From positions 1-64,000 of the forward strand of contig JAJDNO010000077.1 in assembly GCA_022340615.1 (NCBI GenBank): a DNA stretch of 64,000 nucleotides, in the 5' to 3' direction. Below are positions 37,532 to 48,261 of the stretch, piece after piece. Positions within the stretch are counted from its first letter, which is position 1; each line of letters begins with the position of its first letter. A model generated the notes under the pieces. The model was not told the origin of the DNA. It was given only the letters and a program-made list of their open reading frames with translations, and did not search any database. The DNA comes from Gallionella sp. GTDB lineage: Bacteria > Pseudomonadota > Gammaproteobacteria > Burkholderiales > Gallionellaceae. Both the position numbers and the translations under genes were made by a program.

Positions 37532-39808
37532 ATGTACATAAATAAACTGGTGGGATTGATACTCCTGCTCTGTATCACGCGCGCCTGGGCAATCGAGCCG
37601 TTCATCGTCAAAGACATACGCGTCGAGGGGATACAGCGTACCGATCCGGGCGCGGTGTTCAGTTACCTGCCCGTCAAGGTCGGCGACACGATGGACAATC
37701 AGCAGGGCGCTGCTGCGATCCATGCCCTGTATGCCACCGGGTTCTTCAAGGATGTGCGGCTGAAAGTCGATCACGGCGTATTGATCGTGCAGGTCGTGGA
37801 ACGGCCCACGATTGCCAGCATCGATATCGTCGGCACGAAGGAATTCCCCAAGAAACAGCTGATAGAGAGCATGAAGTATGCCGGACTGGCCGAGGCAAAA
37901 ATTTTCGACAAGGGAGCGCTGGAAAAGGCGACCCAGGAACTGAAGCGCCAGTACATCGCGCGCGGGAAATACGATGTCCAGGTGGCGTCCACCGTTACCG
38001 AGTTGCCGCGCAACCGGGTCAGTATCGTGTTCAATGTGGTCGAAGGCGAGGTTGCCAGGATCAAGGAGATCAACCTGATCGGCAATCACGTTTATCCTGA
38101 ATCACAGTTGCTCGACCTGATGAAGCTGAGCACTCCGGGATGGTTTGCCTGGTTCAGCAGCAATGACCAGTATTCCAAACAGAAGTTGTCCGCGGACCTG
38201 GAAACGCTGCGTTCGTTCTATATGGACAACGGCTATCTGGAGTTCAATATCGATTCTACCCAGGTATCGATCACGCCGGACAAGAAGGATATCTACATCA
38301 CGATCAACATGACCGAAGGCGCGAAATACACTGTTTCCGGCGTCAGCGTGTCCGGCGACACGCTGATACCGAAAGCAGAGATCGAGAAGCTCGTGCAGGT
38401 GAAGGCGGGGGATACCTTCTCGCGCAAGGCGATGACCGAAACCAGCAAGAAAATCGGGGAACGCCTGGGCCAGGAAGGTTACGCGTTTGCAAATGTGAAT
38501 GCGATACCGGAAATCGACAAGGTTAAACACCAGGTTGCGTTCAATTTTGTGGTCGATCCCGGCCAGCGCGTGTATATCCACCGCATCAACATTTCCGGCA
38601 ACAACAAGACGCGCGACGAGGTGATACGTCGCGAATTCCGGCAGACCGAAGGCGAGTGGTTCGATGTGGAGAAAATCAAGAAATCCAAACAGCGTGTAGA
38701 CAAGCTGAATTTCTTTTCCGATGTCAACATCGAAACGCCCCAGGTGCAGGGAACCTCGGACCAGGTGGACGTGAACATGTCGGTAAAGGAAAAATCGACC
38801 GGAAGCATTTCGGTGGGTGCGGGCTTCTCCAGCGGAGAAGGACTGATCCTGACCGGAAGCGTCTCCCAGTCCAACCTGTTCGGTACCGGAAACTTTCTTT
38901 CCACACAGATCAACACCGGAAAGATCAACCAGGTCTATTCGGTTTCGTACACCAATCCCTATTTCACCGATGACGGTGTGAGCCGCGGATTCGACCTGTA
39001 CAAACGCAACAGCGATTCGAAAAGTACCGCGGTCAGCCAGTATTCATCGCATACCCTGGGAGCGGGGGTTCGCTTCGGTGTGCCGATCAGCGAAGACCAG
39101 ACCATCAGCTACGGGCTGTCGGCCGAAAATACCCAGCTGGGCCTGTTCTCATCCAGCCCGACCCGGCTGATCCAGTACGTCAACGTTGCCGGAGCGAAGA
39201 GCAACAGTCTGCTCGGAACGATAGGCTGGGGCAGGAATAGCCTGGACAGCGCAATCTATACCACGTCGGGATCGCTGCAGCGCGCGACTGCGGAAGTTTC
39301 GCTGCCGGTGTTCAATCTTCGCTACTACAAGGTCGATTACCTGCAGCAATGGTTTCATCCGCTGAGCGACGATCTAACCCTGATGCTGCACGGCGAGGCC
39401 GGTATCGCGGGCGGCTACAGCGGCGATGAATTGCCGTTCTTCAAGAATTTCTACGCGGGTGGTCCGGGTTCGGTGCGCGGCTATGATTCGAATTCCCTGG
39501 GTCCGCGCGATTCGACTGATCAGGTTCTGGGCGGCTCGCGCAGGGTGCTTGCCGGCGCCGAGGTGCTGATGCCGTTCCCCGGAATGGGCAAGGAACGGTC
39601 CGTGCGCCTGAGCGGCTTTATCGATGGCGGTGCGGTCTACGGCCAGGGCGACCTGCCGGGCAGCGCCGGAATGCGCTATTCTGCCGGCGTGGCCTTTACC
39701 TGGATTTCGCCGGTCGGGCCGCTCAAATTCAGTTATGCTTTGCCTATCAACAAGCAGCCGCAGGACAGATTGCAGAAATTCCAGTTTACGCTGGGATCGG
39801 TGTTCTGA
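37532..39808 (+). CDS. bamA: Outer-membrane assembly factor BamA
   Basis: A 758-residue Omp85 protein, the core of the machine inserting beta-barrels into the outer membrane. A signal peptide (cleavage near ITRAWA) is followed by five POTRA domains up to about residue 410 and the C-terminal 16-strand barrel, with the conserved VRGYDSNSLGPR in loop 6. The C-terminal residue is Phe, as expected for an outer-membrane signature. Confidence 0.97.
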   Translation: MYINKLVGLILLLCITRAWAIEPFIVKDIRVEGIQRTDPGAVFSYLPVKVGDTMDNQQGAAAIHALYATGFFKDVRLKVDHGVLIVQVVERPTIASIDIVGTKEFPKKQLIESMKYAGLAEAKIFDKGALEKATQELKRQYIARGKYDVQVASTVTELPRNRVSIVFNVVEGEVARIKEINLIGNHVYPESQLLDLMKLSTPGWFAWFSSNDQYSKQKLSADLETLRSFYMDNGYLEFNIDSTQVSITPDKKDIYITINMTEGAKYTVSGVSVSGDTLIPKAEIEKLVQVKAGDTFSRKAMTETSKKIGERLGQEGYAFANVNAIPEIDKVKHQVAFNFVVDPGQRVYIHRINISGNNKTRDEVIRREFRQTEGEWFDVEKIKKSKQRVDKLNFFSDVNIETPQVQGTSDQVDVNMSVKEKSTGSISVGAGFSSGEGLILTGSVSQSNLFGTGNFLSTQINTGKINQVYSVSYTNPYFTDDGVSRGFDLYKRNSDSKSTAVSQYSSHTLGAGVRFGVPISEDQTISYGLSAENTQLGLFSSSPTRLIQYVNVAGAKSNSLLGTIGWGRNSLDSAIYTTSGSLQRATAEVSLPVFNLRYYKVDYLQQWFHPLSDDLTLMLHGEAGIAGGYSGDELPFFKNFYAGGPGSVRGYDSNSLGPRDSTDQVLGGSRRVLAGAEVLMPFPGMGKERSVRLSGFIDGGAVYGQGDLPGSAGMRYSAGVAFTWISPVGPLKFSYALPINKQPQDRLQKFQFTLGSVF

Positions 39809-39981
39809 TCGCCTGATGAGGCACTGCTGCCGGACATTGGCAGTCTCGTCCGGCGATATCCGAAACGCGTATGCGCTGCCGAAACGGCAGAGGGCAAGTT
39901 CGGATGCCGCTTGATAGCGTGAATATGAGGTTGACGCTGCCAGTCGAAGAAGGCTGGTTTACATGTTTGGGGGAGATGACC

Positions 39982-40515
39982 ATGAAGACATTGATCAGGA
40001 CAGTTATGTTGACCCTGTTGCTGAGCGCCGGTGTGGCGCAGGCCGGAGACTTCAAGGTGGGGGTGGTGGATACCGAGCGCGTGTTGCGCGAATCCGCGCC
40101 GGCGATGAAAGCGGAGAGCAAGATCGAGCAGGAATTCTCCGGTCGCGACCATGCTATCAAGAAGCTGATGAAGCAGGCGAAAGATTTGCAGGCCACGCTG
40201 GACAATGACAGCGGAAAACTTTCGGAAACCGATCGCCGCAACAAGGAGCGCGAGTTGACTGCGATGAATGCGGACCTGCAACGCTTGCAGCGCGAATTCC
40301 GCGAGGACCTGAATCTGCGCAAGAACGAAGAGCTGGCCATCGTGCTGGAGCAGGCGAACAAGGCAATCCAGTCGATTGCCGAGAGCGAGAAGTACGACCT
40401 GATACTGCAGGAAGCGGTATACCGGAATCCGAAAATCGATATCACCGACAAGGTGATCAAGATGCTTGCCGATACCAAACCGGACAGCAAGGATCACAAC
40501 AGTTCCGGAAAGTAG
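39982..40515 (+). CDS. skp: Periplasmic chaperone Skp/OmpH
   Basis: A 177-residue exported chaperone that carries unfolded outer-membrane proteins. The signal peptide ends in SAGVAQA; the mature protein opens with the conserved [15 protein letters not shown] and continues as a long Lys/Glu/Gln-rich coiled-coil. I use ATG 39982 rather than 39976 or the ORF-track start because GGGGGAG is spaced for it. Confidence 0.93.
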   Translation: MKTLIRTVMLTLLLSAGVAQAGDFKVGVVDTERVLRESAPAMKAESKIEQEFSGRDHAIKKLMKQAKDLQATLDNDSGKLSETDRRNKERELTAMNADLQRLQREFREDLNLRKNEELAIVLEQANKAIQSIAESEKYDLILQEAVYRNPKIDITDKVIKMLADTKPDSKDHNSSGK

Positions 40516-40528
40516 TCCGGGCGCGCCA

Positions 40529-41569
40529 ATGACCGTAAGCTATCGACTATCCGAGATTGCCGAACGCCTGGGCGGACGGGTGCTGGGCCGGGCCGAGACG
40601 CGCATCTCCCAGGTTGCAACGCTGGAAGCCGCGAAGCCGGAACATATCAGTTTCCTGACCAACAGCAAGTATCGCGCGAAACTGGACCTCACACGGGCCG
40701 GTGCAGTCATCCTTGGCGAAGCCGATGCAGAAGCGACCGGTTTGCCGCGGATCATATCGGACAATCCGTACGCGTACTTTGCCAGGGTTTCGGCATTGCT
40801 GAATCCCATGCCGGAAGTGAAGCCGGGTATTGATCCGGGTGCCTTCATCGGCCCCGGTGCAAAGATAGACGCAAGCGCCAGCATCGCCGCGGCTGCGGTG
40901 ATCGGCGCGGGAGCAACGATAGGCGCACACAGCGTGATCGGTTCAGGCTGCCATATCGGAGAAAACGTCGTTGTTGGCAGCAATGCCCGGTTTTATCCGC
41001 GCGTGGTTGTGTATCACGGCTGTGTGATCGGCGATAACCTGATCGCACACGCAGGCGCGGTGATCGGATCGGACGGATTCGGACACGCGATGGACCAAGG
41101 ACGCTGGGTCAAGATTCCGCAAATCGGCCGGGTGGTGATCGGCAACGATGTGGAGATCGGTGCGAATACCACCATAGACCGCGGAGCGCTGGACGATACC
41201 GTGATCGAGGATGGCGTGAAGCTGGACAACCAGATCCAGATCGCACATAACGTGCGCATCGGCGCGCATACCGCAATTGCGGGCTGTGTCGGCATTGCGG
41301 GCAGCACGACCATCGGGAAATATTGCCTGATTGGCGGAAGTGCAGGAATTCTGGGGCACTTGCAAATCGCCGACCATGTGGAAATCGCGGCATTTACCCT
41401 GATCGGGAAGTCGATCCGCGAGCCCGGAAGCTACGCAGGGATCTTTCCGTTCAGCCGCACTGATGAATGGCGCAAGACAGCCGCGCAACTGCGACATCTG
41501 GACGAGCTGGCACACAAGATCAAATCATTGCAACAGGAAATCGAAGAACTGAGGGGAGCAAATAAATGA
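40529..41569 (+). CDS. lpxD: UDP-3-O-acylglucosamine N-acyltransferase LpxD
   Basis: A 346-residue left-handed beta-helix acyltransferase, third step of lipid A synthesis. An N-terminal uridine-binding domain ([15 protein letters not shown]) is followed by hexapeptide repeats and the catalytic-histidine region ([14 protein letters not shown]). The start ATG 40529 lies 13 bases after skp; the ORF-track start at 40466 is inside skp. It overlaps fabZ by 4 bases. Confidence 0.96.
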   Translation: MTVSYRLSEIAERLGGRVLGRAETRISQVATLEAAKPEHISFLTNSKYRAKLDLTRAGAVILGEADAEATGLPRIISDNPYAYFARVSALLNPMPEVKPGIDPGAFIGPGAKIDASASIAAAAVIGAGATIGAHSVIGSGCHIGENVVVGSNARFYPRVVVYHGCVIGDNLIAHAGAVIGSDGFGHAMDQGRWVKIPQIGRVVIGNDVEIGANTTIDRGALDDTVIEDGVKLDNQIQIAHNVRIGAHTAIAGCVGIAGSTTIGKYCLIGGSAGILGHLQIADHVEIAAFTLIGKSIREPGSYAGIFPFSRTDEWRKTAAQLRHLDELAHKIKSLQQEIEELRGANK

Positions 41570-42012
41570 GCACAACGATGGACATCCATGAGGTTCTGCA
41601 ACGCCTCCCGCACCGCTATCCGTTTCTGCTGATAGACCGGGTATTGTCTTCCGAACCGGGGAAAAGCATCGTCGCTCTGAAGAACGTCACGATCAACGAG
41701 CCATTTTTTCCAGGGCATTATCCGCATCATCCGGTAATGCCGGGAGTGCTGATCGTCGAGGCAATGGCGCAGGCCGCGGCGCTGCTGTCGTTCAGCAGCG
41801 GTGCAGGGCAGGCGGATGACAGCAAGGTTTATCTGTTTGTCGGCATCGACGGTGCGCGCTTCAAGCGCCCGGTCACGCCTGGTGACCAGTTGATCATCAA
41901 GGTGGAGGTGCTTGCCAACAAGCGCGGACTCTGGAAATTCGGCGCAAAAGCCGAAGTGGACGGACAACTCGCAGCTGAAGCCGAGATCATGTGCACGATG
42001 CGGGACAAGTAA
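41566..42012 (+). CDS. fabZ: 3-hydroxyacyl-ACP dehydratase FabZ
   Basis: A 148-residue hot-dog-fold dehydratase of fatty acid elongation. The active site [20 protein letters not shown] holds the catalytic His and Glu. Its place between lpxD and lpxA balances use of 3-hydroxyacyl-ACP between fatty acid and lipid A synthesis. Confidence 0.97.
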   Translation: MSTTMDIHEVLQRLPHRYPFLLIDRVLSSEPGKSIVALKNVTINEPFFPGHYPHHPVMPGVLIVEAMAQAAALLSFSSGAGQADDSKVYLFVGIDGARFKRPVTPGDQLIIKVEVLANKRGLWKFGAKAEVDGQLAAEAEIMCTMRDK

Positions 42013-42015
42013 GCG

Positions 42016-42792
42016 ATGAGCAAGATACATTCGACCGCGATCATACATAACGCGGCCAAGCTTGCCGACGATGTCGAGGTCGGCGCGTATTCGGTTGTCG
42101 GAGCGCACGTCGAGGTCGGCGCCGGAACCTGGATCGGACCGCATGTCGTGATCGAGGGGCACACTCGCATCGGCAGGGACAACCGCATTTTCCAGTTCTG
42201 CTCGGTGGGCGCAATTCCCCAGGACAAGAAGTATGCCGGCGAGCCGACACGTCTCGAGATCGGCGACAACAATACGATACGCGAGTTTTGCACGCTGAAT
42301 ACCGGGACGGTGCAGGATGCCGGTGTCACGCGCATCGGCAGCGATAACTGGATCATGGCCTACGTGCATGTCGCGCACGATTGCCAGATCGGCAGCCATA
42401 CCATCATGGCGAACGGCGCAACCCTGGGCGGCCATGTGCATGTGGGCGACTGGGTTTTCCTGGGCGGACTGTCCGGCATACACCAGTTCGTGCGTATCGG
42501 CGCACATGCGATGACCGGTTTCCAGACGCGTTTGTCGCAGGATCTGCCGCCCTATGTGACTGCTGCCGACAACCCGGCCGTGGCGCACGGCATCAATTCG
42601 GAAGGCCTGAAGCGGCGCGGATTTTCCGGAGAATCCATCATTGCGATCAAGCGTGCATACAAGACATTGTATCGTTCCGGGCTGAGCCTGGAAGATGCCC
42701 GGGCTGCGCTACAGACCCAGGCGCAGGAGCATCCCGAAGTCCAGCCCATGGTTGATTTCATTACCGCTGCAACGCGCGGCATCATCCGCTGA
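42016..42792 (+). CDS. lpxA: UDP-N-acetylglucosamine acyltransferase LpxA
   Basis: A 258-residue trimeric beta-helix acyltransferase for the first step of lipid A synthesis. Hexapeptide repeats start from IHSTAIIHNAAKLADDVEVG, the catalytic His lies in MAYVHVAHDCQIG near residue 120, and the helical C-terminal domain (SLEDARAALQTQAQEHPEVQ) is complete. It begins 3 bases after the fabZ stop. Confidence 0.97.
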   Translation: MSKIHSTAIIHNAAKLADDVEVGAYSVVGAHVEVGAGTWIGPHVVIEGHTRIGRDNRIFQFCSVGAIPQDKKYAGEPTRLEIGDNNTIREFCTLNTGTVQDAGVTRIGSDNWIMAYVHVAHDCQIGSHTIMANGATLGGHVHVGDWVFLGGLSGIHQFVRIGAHAMTGFQTRLSQDLPPYVTAADNPAVAHGINSEGLKRRGFSGESIIAIKRAYKTLYRSGLSLEDARAALQTQAQEHPEVQPMVDFITAATRGIIR

Positions 42793-42803
42793 TCCGGTTT
42801 GTC

Positions 42804-43955
42804 ATGACAAAAAAAATTGTGATCGGCATGGTCGCGGGCGAAGCATCGGGCGACCTGCTCGGTAGCCACCTGATCGAGGCGCTGAAGGCTGCGCGGCCGG
42901 ATTTGAGGTTTGTCGGCATCGGCGGACCGAGGATGAAATCTGCGGGTATGGAAATCCTGTTTCCGATGGAAAAGCTGGCAGTGAACGGATACGTCGAGGC
43001 GCTGCGCCATTATTTCGAGATTGCCGGCATACGTCGCAAGTTGCGCGCCTATTTCCTGGAAAATCGTCCCGATGTGTTCATTGCGGTCGATGCGCCGGAT
43101 TTCAATCTTGGTCTTGAGCTTGCGCTCAGGCAGCGCGGTATCACCACCATCCATTACGTCAGTCCGTCGATATGGGCGTGGCGCGGCGAGCGCATCCACA
43201 AGATCAAGCGCGCGGTATCGCACATGCTGGCACTGTTTCCTCACGAGCCCGAAATCTACCGGAAGGCCGGCGTGCAGGTGGATTATGTCGGGCATCCGCT
43301 TGCCGATCTGTTGCCTGTCGAGCCCAATCGTGCCGAGATGCGTGAAACGATGCGCATTCCGCTAAACGCAAAGGTATTCGCGTTCCTGCCCGGCAGTCGC
43401 CAGAGCGAAGTCAGAAATCTCGCGCTGACCTATATTAGAACTGCCAGACTGATACTGCAGAAATTGCCGGATGCGCATTTCCTGGTGCCGCTGGCAAGCC
43501 GCCAGACCCGTACCATATTCGAGCACGCGCTGCATGAAAACGAGGCGCATGATCTCAGGATCACCATGCTGTTCGGTCATGCGCAGGATGCGATGATCGC
43601 GGCGGACGTTGTTCTGGTCGCATCGGGAACAGCGACACTGGAAGCAGCCCTGCTCAAGCGGCCGATGGTGATTACCTACCGCTTGCCGGCCCTTTCCTGG
43701 TGGCTGATGAAGCGCAAAGGCTACCTGCAGTATTACGGATTGCCGAACATTTTGTGCGGGCGGTTCGTCGTACCTGAACTGATGCAGGACGATGCTACAC
43801 CCGAAAACCTTGCACAGGCGCTGCTCAACCTGGCCAACGATGCGAATACCGTCGCTCAGCTGGAAAATACCTTCACTGAACTGCATCTGACACTGCGCCA
43901 GAACACTGCGCAGAAAGCGGCTGCAGCGATCCTGCCCCATTTGCAGAATGGCTGA
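42804..43955 (+). CDS. lpxB: Lipid-A-disaccharide synthase LpxB
   Basis: A 383-residue GT19 glycosyltransferase joining lipid X and UDP-diacylglucosamine. The N-terminal [20 protein letters not shown] and central [17 protein letters not shown] motifs are characteristic, with [12 protein letters not shown] in the donor-binding half. It overlaps rnhB by 8 bases. Confidence 0.97.
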   Translation: MTKKIVIGMVAGEASGDLLGSHLIEALKAARPDLRFVGIGGPRMKSAGMEILFPMEKLAVNGYVEALRHYFEIAGIRRKLRAYFLENRPDVFIAVDAPDFNLGLELALRQRGITTIHYVSPSIWAWRGERIHKIKRAVSHMLALFPHEPEIYRKAGVQVDYVGHPLADLLPVEPNRAEMRETMRIPLNAKVFAFLPGSRQSEVRNLALTYIRTARLILQKLPDAHFLVPLASRQTRTIFEHALHENEAHDLRITMLFGHAQDAMIAADVVLVASGTATLEAALLKRPMVITYRLPALSWWLMKRKGYLQYYGLPNILCGRFVVPELMQDDATPENLAQALLNLANDANTVAQLENTFTELHLTLRQNTAQKAAAAILPHLQNG

Positions 43956-44526
43956 TACCATCCTGGTCTGCGGTGTGGATGAAGCCGGGCGGGGCCCGCT
44001 GGCCGGTCCGGTCAGCGCGGCCGCAGTGATACTCGACCCGGATCAACCGATTGCCGGCCTCGCGGATTCGAAAAAACTGAGCGAAGCACGGCGCGACCGG
44101 CTTGCTCCGCAGATCCGGGAGCGCGCGCTGGCCTGGGCCGTAGCCTATGCTGAAGTCGACGAGATCGACCAACTGAATATCCTGCAGGCCACGCTGCTCG
44201 CGATGCGCCGTGCGGTGCTGGCCTTGCCGGTCAGGCCGCAGCAAATGCTGGTCGACGGCTTGTATTGTCCGGACACCGGTATTCCCGGCACCGCCATTGT
44301 GCAGGGAGACAGCAGGATAGCTGCGATTTCCGCCGCTTCGATACTGGCAAAGACTTCCCGCGACGCGCTGATGCTGGAATTGCATGCAACTTACCCTGAT
44401 TACGGATTCGCCAGCCACAAGGGCTACCCCACCGCGGCACATCTGGCTGCGTTGCGCGAACATGGCGTGTCGGCCGTGCATCGGAAGAGTTTCAGGCCAG
44501 TGCGTGAACTGCTGTTTCGCGGCTGA
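43948..44526 (+). CDS. rnhB: Ribonuclease HII
   Basis: A 192-residue RNase HII that nicks RNA-DNA hybrids at misinserted ribonucleotides. The catalytic motif [14 protein letters not shown] opens the protein; further carboxylates lie in LVDGLYCPD and the [10 protein letters not shown] region. It overlaps lpxB and closes the lipid A cluster. Confidence 0.96.
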   Translation: MADTILVCGVDEAGRGPLAGPVSAAAVILDPDQPIAGLADSKKLSEARRDRLAPQIRERALAWAVAYAEVDEIDQLNILQATLLAMRRAVLALPVRPQQMLVDGLYCPDTGIPGTAIVQGDSRIAAISAASILAKTSRDALMLELHATYPDYGFASHKGYPTAAHLAALREHGVSAVHRKSFRPVRELLFRG

Positions 44527-44598
44527 GAACAGGGGTAGGGAAAAGCTCCGTTTTCGGTTATCGTAGCGGTCATCCAACCAACCTTGCCGGATAAAATC

Positions 44599-45054
44599 AT
44601 GACCCTGTTCAAACTGATCCATCTGCTTGCCGTCCTGATCTGGGTGGGCGGCATGTTCTTTGCCTATGTGGTGCTCCGACCGGCTGCGGTCGAAGTGCTG
44701 GAGCCACCGCAGCGGCTGCGTTTGTGGAACACGGTATTCCGCCGTTTCTTTGCCTGGGTGTGGGGTGCGGTCGCGGCGCTGCTGGCCAGCGGTTTATACC
44801 TGATCAATCTGTTCGGCGGCATGGCGCATGTGGGTATGCATGTCCATATCATGCTGACGATCGGCCTGGTGATGATTGCAATCTTCGGCTATGTGTTCTT
44901 TTCCTGCTATGTGCCGTTCAGCCTGAATGTGTCTAAACAGAACTGGAAAGAGGCGGGGGAGTTGCTTGGGAAAATACGCAAGCTGATTGCGGTCAATCTG
45001 GCGCTGGGGCTTTTGACCGTGTGCGTGGCGGTGCTAGGAATGGGATGGGCCTGA
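44599..45054 (+). CDS. CopD-like integral membrane protein
   Basis: A 151-residue protein with four hydrophobic helices and the opening pattern LFKLIHLLAVLIWVGGMFFA that resembles the CopD/DUF2269 membrane domain, including an early His that may bind heme or copper. The ORF-track start TTG 44584 is replaced by ATG 44599, which opens directly on the first helix. No copper genes adjoin. The function is unknown. Confidence 0.72.
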   Translation: MTLFKLIHLLAVLIWVGGMFFAYVVLRPAAVEVLEPPQRLRLWNTVFRRFFAWVWGAVAALLASGLYLINLFGGMAHVGMHVHIMLTIGLVMIAIFGYVFFSCYVPFSLNVSKQNWKEAGELLGKIRKLIAVNLALGLLTVCVAVLGMGWA

Positions 45055-45136
45055 TCCGGCCGTGCTGCTGGAGCTGCTTCCGGGATGAGCAGTGAAGTGC
45101 ATAGATTCCTGAACGTTTGATTAGGAGAATGAGGCT

Positions 45137-45562
45137 ATGGACGATGAGAGCCCTGTTGCACAGCTCAAGGCACGACTCAATCTAGACAGCAGCGATATCG
45201 ACGCCGCGATTGCGCTGGGTAATTTCTTCTATGACCAGGGGGATGCCGGACAGGCAATACTCTATTATCGACGTGCGCTTGATATCAATCCCGATCTGCC
45301 GGGAGTAAGAACCGATCTGGGTACGATGTACTGGCGAAATGACGATATCAGCCTCGCCGAACAGGCCTTCCGCGAGGTGATAGCCCGGGACCCGGGTTTT
45401 GGCCATGCTTACCTGAATCTTGGCCTGTTATTGCACCGTGCAAGAAACAATGTCAGGGAGGCGCGTGCGGTCTGGCAGAAACTGCTGGAGACCGATCCGG
45501 AAGATGAAGTGGCGAACCGGGCCCGCGAATTGCTGCAGGAAACCGGTGCGCAGGTCGATTAG
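45137..45562 (+). CDS. TPR-repeat protein
   Basis: A 141-residue soluble protein made of about three tetratricopeptide repeats (AIALGNFFYDQGDAGQAILYYRRALDINPD is split over two helices, followed by LGTMYWRNDDISLAEQAFRE and YLNLGLLLHRARNNVREA). Such folds mediate protein contacts; no partner is indicated. A TAGGAG ribosome site lies about 11 bases upstream. It converges with msrA. Confidence 0.8.
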   Translation: MDDESPVAQLKARLNLDSSDIDAAIALGNFFYDQGDAGQAILYYRRALDINPDLPGVRTDLGTMYWRNDDISLAEQAFREVIARDPGFGHAYLNLGLLLHRARNNVREARAVWQKLLETDPEDEVANRARELLQETGAQVD

Positions 45563-45587
45563 ACCGGATCTCTTCCCCAAGCCCGAG

Positions 45588-46097
45588 CTACTTTCCTTCG
45601 CCCAGATCCAGCCTGCGCAGATAATGGCAGGTATATCCGCCGGGATGCTTGACCAGATACTTCTGGTGGTATTCCTCGGCGCGCCAGAACTCATGGAATG
45701 GCACCACCTCGGTCACGACCTTGGCACCCCATTCCGCTGAAGCATCCACGGTGCGGATGACTTCTTCAGCAACCCTTTTCTGTTCATCGTCCACGCAAAA
45801 GATTGCAGAGCGGTAGGACGTGCCAATGTCATTTCCCTGGCGGTTCTTCGTAGTGGGGTTGTGCATGCGGAAGAATTCGAACAGCAGGTGGTTGAAGCTG
45901 AGCTGTTGCGGATCAAATACGACCTTCAGCGCTTCCGCGTGTCCGTTGTGCCTCTCATAAGTTGCGTTCGGCACATCGCCGCCGGTATAGCCGACCTCGG
46001 TGTCCAGCACGCCAGGCATTTGGCGCACCAGTTCTTCCATGCCCCAGAAACAGCCGCCGGCCAGATAGGCAGTTTGTGATTCAACAGGTTCAGTCAT
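45588..46097 (-). CDS. msrA: Peptide methionine-S-sulfoxide reductase MsrA
   Basis: A 169-residue repair enzyme that reduces the S-form of methionine sulfoxide. The active site [10 protein letters not shown] near residue 15 holds the catalytic cysteine, with EVGYTGG and the C-terminal [10 protein letters not shown] supplying a resolving cysteine. It lies 8 bases after smpB on the same strand. Confidence 0.95.
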   Translation of the reverse strand: MTEPVESQTAYLAGGCFWGMEELVRQMPGVLDTEVGYTGGDVPNATYERHNGHAEALKVVFDPQQLSFNHLLFEFFRMHNPTTKNRQGNDIGTSYRSAIFCVDDEQKRVAEEVIRTVDASAEWGAKVVTEVVPFHEFWRAEEYHQKYLVKHPGGYTCHYLRRLDLGEGK

Positions 46098-46105
46098 GGC
46101 TTCTC

Positions 46106-46555
46106 CTAACGGCGTTCCTTTTTCATCGCCTGAGCGGCTTCCCGCTTGGCATCCTTGTCCTTCTCGGTGGCTCTCTTGTCATGCTGTTTTTTGCCCTTGG
46201 CAAGGCCGATTTCCAGCTTCACGCGGCCTTTCTTGTAGTGCATGTCCAGCGGCATCAGCGTGTAACCGGCACGCTGTACCTTGCCGATGATCCTGTCGAT
46301 TTCCTGCTTGTGCAGCAATAGCTTGCGGGTACGCACCGGATCGGGATGGATGTGCGTGGACGCATTCAGCAACGGACTGATGTGGGAGCCCAGCAGATAC
46401 AATTCACCGTCCTTCACGGTGACATAGGCTTCCTTGAGCTGAGCCCGTCCGGCGCGGATTGCCTTGACCTCCCAGCCTTCCAGCATGATGCCGGCCTCAT
46501 ATTTATCCTCGATGAAGTATTCATGGAAGGCCTTCTTGTTCTGGATAATGCTCAT
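46106..46555 (-). CDS. smpB: SsrA-binding protein SmpB
   Basis: A 149-residue partner of tmRNA in trans-translation. The OB-fold core shows [29 protein letters not shown] at the start and the basic C-terminal tail ([20 protein letters not shown]) that occupies the decoding site. It is divergent from ratA, an arrangement conserved across proteobacteria. I found no ssrA gene in the window. Confidence 0.96.
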   Translation of the reverse strand: MSIIQNKKAFHEYFIEDKYEAGIMLEGWEVKAIRAGRAQLKEAYVTVKDGELYLLGSHISPLLNASTHIHPDPVRTRKLLLHKQEIDRIIGKVQRAGYTLMPLDMHYKKGRVKLEIGLAKGKKQHDKRATEKDKDAKREAAQAMKKERR

Positions 46556-46634
46556 ATAAGGTGAGTTTTGCTGTGTGTTAGGCTATTCTACCAGCCTTTG
46601 GAATGACGACCCTGATTGGCGATAGGGTTTGGCT

Positions 46635-47072
46635 ATGGCTTTAGTGGAGAAAACGGTATTGGTGGCGCACAGCGCAGAGCAGATGTTCAGCCTTGTGGAT
46701 CGCGTGGAGGATTACCCGGGTTTTTTACCGTGGTGCGGGGGCGCCAGTGTCACCGAACTGGATGACAAGACGGTACATGCCACGGTTCTCATCGACTACC
46801 ACCATATAAAACAGAGCTTTACCACCGAAAATGTGCGCCGGCCGCCGCACCAGATCGACATGACCCTGCAACGGGGGCCGTTCAAAAATCTGGATGGATC
46901 CTGGCGTTTTGTCCCATTGAGCGACTCAGCCTGTAAAATAGTGTTTTCACTGCACTATGAGTTTTCCAGCCGCTTGCTGGAAAAAATGGTCGGCCCGGTG
47001 TTTCATTACATTGCAAACAGTTTCGTGGATGCTTTCATCCAGCGTGCAGAAAAGGTTTATTCGAACAGATGA
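46635..47072 (+). CDS. ratA: RatA-like coenzyme Q-binding / START-like protein
   Basis: A 145-residue protein of the COQ10/START fold, called RatA in E. coli (reported as a ribosome-association toxin) and also proposed to bind ubiquinone. Conserved sequence includes MFSLVDRVEDYPGFLPWC and the C-terminal FHYIANSFVDAFIQRA. ATG 46635 is used with an AGGG site 8 bases upstream; the ORF-track TTG is two codons earlier. It overlaps rnfH by 4 bases. Confidence 0.92.
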   Translation: MALVEKTVLVAHSAEQMFSLVDRVEDYPGFLPWCGGASVTELDDKTVHATVLIDYHHIKQSFTTENVRRPPHQIDMTLQRGPFKNLDGSWRFVPLSDSACKIVFSLHYEFSSRLLEKMVGPVFHYIANSFVDAFIQRAEKVYSNR

Positions 47073-47389
47073 ACGACGAAATCAATATTGAAGTGGTATA
47101 TGCGCTGGCCCACGAGCAGGCTTTGCTCAGGCAGGCGGTGCCGCCGGGCAGCACGGTGGCGGAAGCGATCCGGCTCAGCGGCATGCTGCAGAAGTATCCC
47201 GGCATAGACCTGGCGGTCAACAAGCTGGGCATATTCGGCAAACTGACCAAAGCTGATGCGGTGTTGCGCGACAGGGATCGTATCGAGATATACCGTCCAT
47301 TGATCGCCGACCCGAAAGAGGTGCGCCGCAAACGCGCCGAACAGGGCAAGGCCATGAAAAAAGGAGGCGGTGCAGCCGCTGAAGCCTGA
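47069..47389 (+). CDS. rnfH: RnfH/RatB ubiquitin-like protein
   Basis: A 106-residue member of the RnfH family, a beta-grasp protein always found beside ratA and smpB. Conserved segments are INIEVVYALAHEQ and GIFGKLTKADAVLRDRDRIEIYRPL. Its role is unproven; it is not part of a visible rnf operon here. It overlaps ratA and the following rnm gene by 4 and 1 bases. Confidence 0.92.
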   Translation: MNDEINIEVVYALAHEQALLRQAVPPGSTVAEAIRLSGMLQKYPGIDLAVNKLGIFGKLTKADAVLRDRDRIEIYRPLIADPKEVRRKRAEQGKAMKKGGGAAAEA

Positions 47390-48261
47390 TGCTGGATTAC
47401 GACCTGCATTGCCACTCCAATATTTCCGACGGCACCCTTGCGCCCGCGGAACTGGTGGAGCGCGCAGCCGGACGCGGCGTAAAGGTGATGTCGCTCACCG
47501 ATCACGATGATGTGGATGGCCTGGACGAGGCACGCAAAACCGCGGCCCGGCTCGGGATCGCATTCGTCAACGGCGTGGAAGTATCCGTATCGTGGCGCAC
47601 CCACACACTGCATATCGTCGGTTTGAACATTGCTCCGGACTATCCGCCGCTGGTCGAGGGTTTGCGCGTTGTGCGCAGCGGGCGCGGCGAGCGAGCCAGG
47701 AAAATGTCCGAAGCGCTGGCCAGGGCAGGTATCGCCGGAGCGCTGGAGGGCGCATACCATTTTGCCAGCAATCCCAACATGATCAGCCGCACCCATTTTG
47801 CGCGCTTTCTGGTCGAGTCGGGGCATTGCAAGGATGTGAAAAGCGTGTTCAACCGTTACCTGGTGAAGGGCAAGCCGGGTTACGTATCCCATAAGTGGGC
47901 CGATCTTGCTGAGGTGATCGGATGGATACGCGGCAGCGGCGGCGTGGCGGTGCTTGCCCATCCCGGCCGCTATATGTCCGGGCGTGTCGGCATGGGCAGG
48001 AAAACCATGCATGAATTGCTGGCCGAGTTCGTCGAACTGGGCGGGCAGGGCATCGAGGTCGTGACCGGCAGCCACACGCCGCAACAATATGCCGAGTTTG
48101 CGCGCTATGCCGATGAATTTGATTTGCTGGCTTCGTGCGGTTCGGATTTCCACGGTCCGGGCGAGAGCTATCGCGACATGGGCCGGCTGCCTGACTTTCC
48201 GCTGGGCTGCCGACCGGTCTGGCAAGCTTGGGAAAATGGCGGCTCGGTGAAAGTGGCCTGA
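47389..48261 (+). CDS. rnm: PHP-domain 5'-3' exoribonuclease RNase AM (YciV)
   Basis: A 290-residue PHP phosphoesterase. The metal sites are YDLHCHSNISDG at the N-terminus, SLTDHDDVDGL near residue 42, and later VAVLAHPGRY and CGSDFHGPGE. In E. coli this protein (Rnm/YciV/TrpH) degrades 5'-phosphorylated oligonucleotides and trims the 5' ends of rRNAs. It is followed by yciO through a TGATG overlap, the same neighbourhood as in E. coli. Confidence 0.9.
   Translation: MLDYDLHCHSNISDGTLAPAELVERAAGRGVKVMSLTDHDDVDGLDEARKTAARLGIAFVNGVEVSVSWRTHTLHIVGLNIAPDYPPLVEGLRVVRSGRGERARKMSEALARAGIAGALEGAYHFASNPNMISRTHFARFLVESGHCKDVKSVFNRYLVKGKPGYVSHKWADLAEVIGWIRGSGGVAVLAHPGRYMSGRVGMGRKTMHELLAEFVELGGQGIEVVTGSHTPQQYAEFARYADEFDLLASCGSDFHGPGESYRDMGRLPDFPLGCRPVWQAWENGGSVKVA

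Noticed and set aside
46635-47389. ratA-rnfH as a toxin-antitoxin pair
   Set aside because: The names suggest it, but the genes are conserved core neighbours of smpB in proteobacteria and the toxin role is disputed; nothing here indicates a mobile module.
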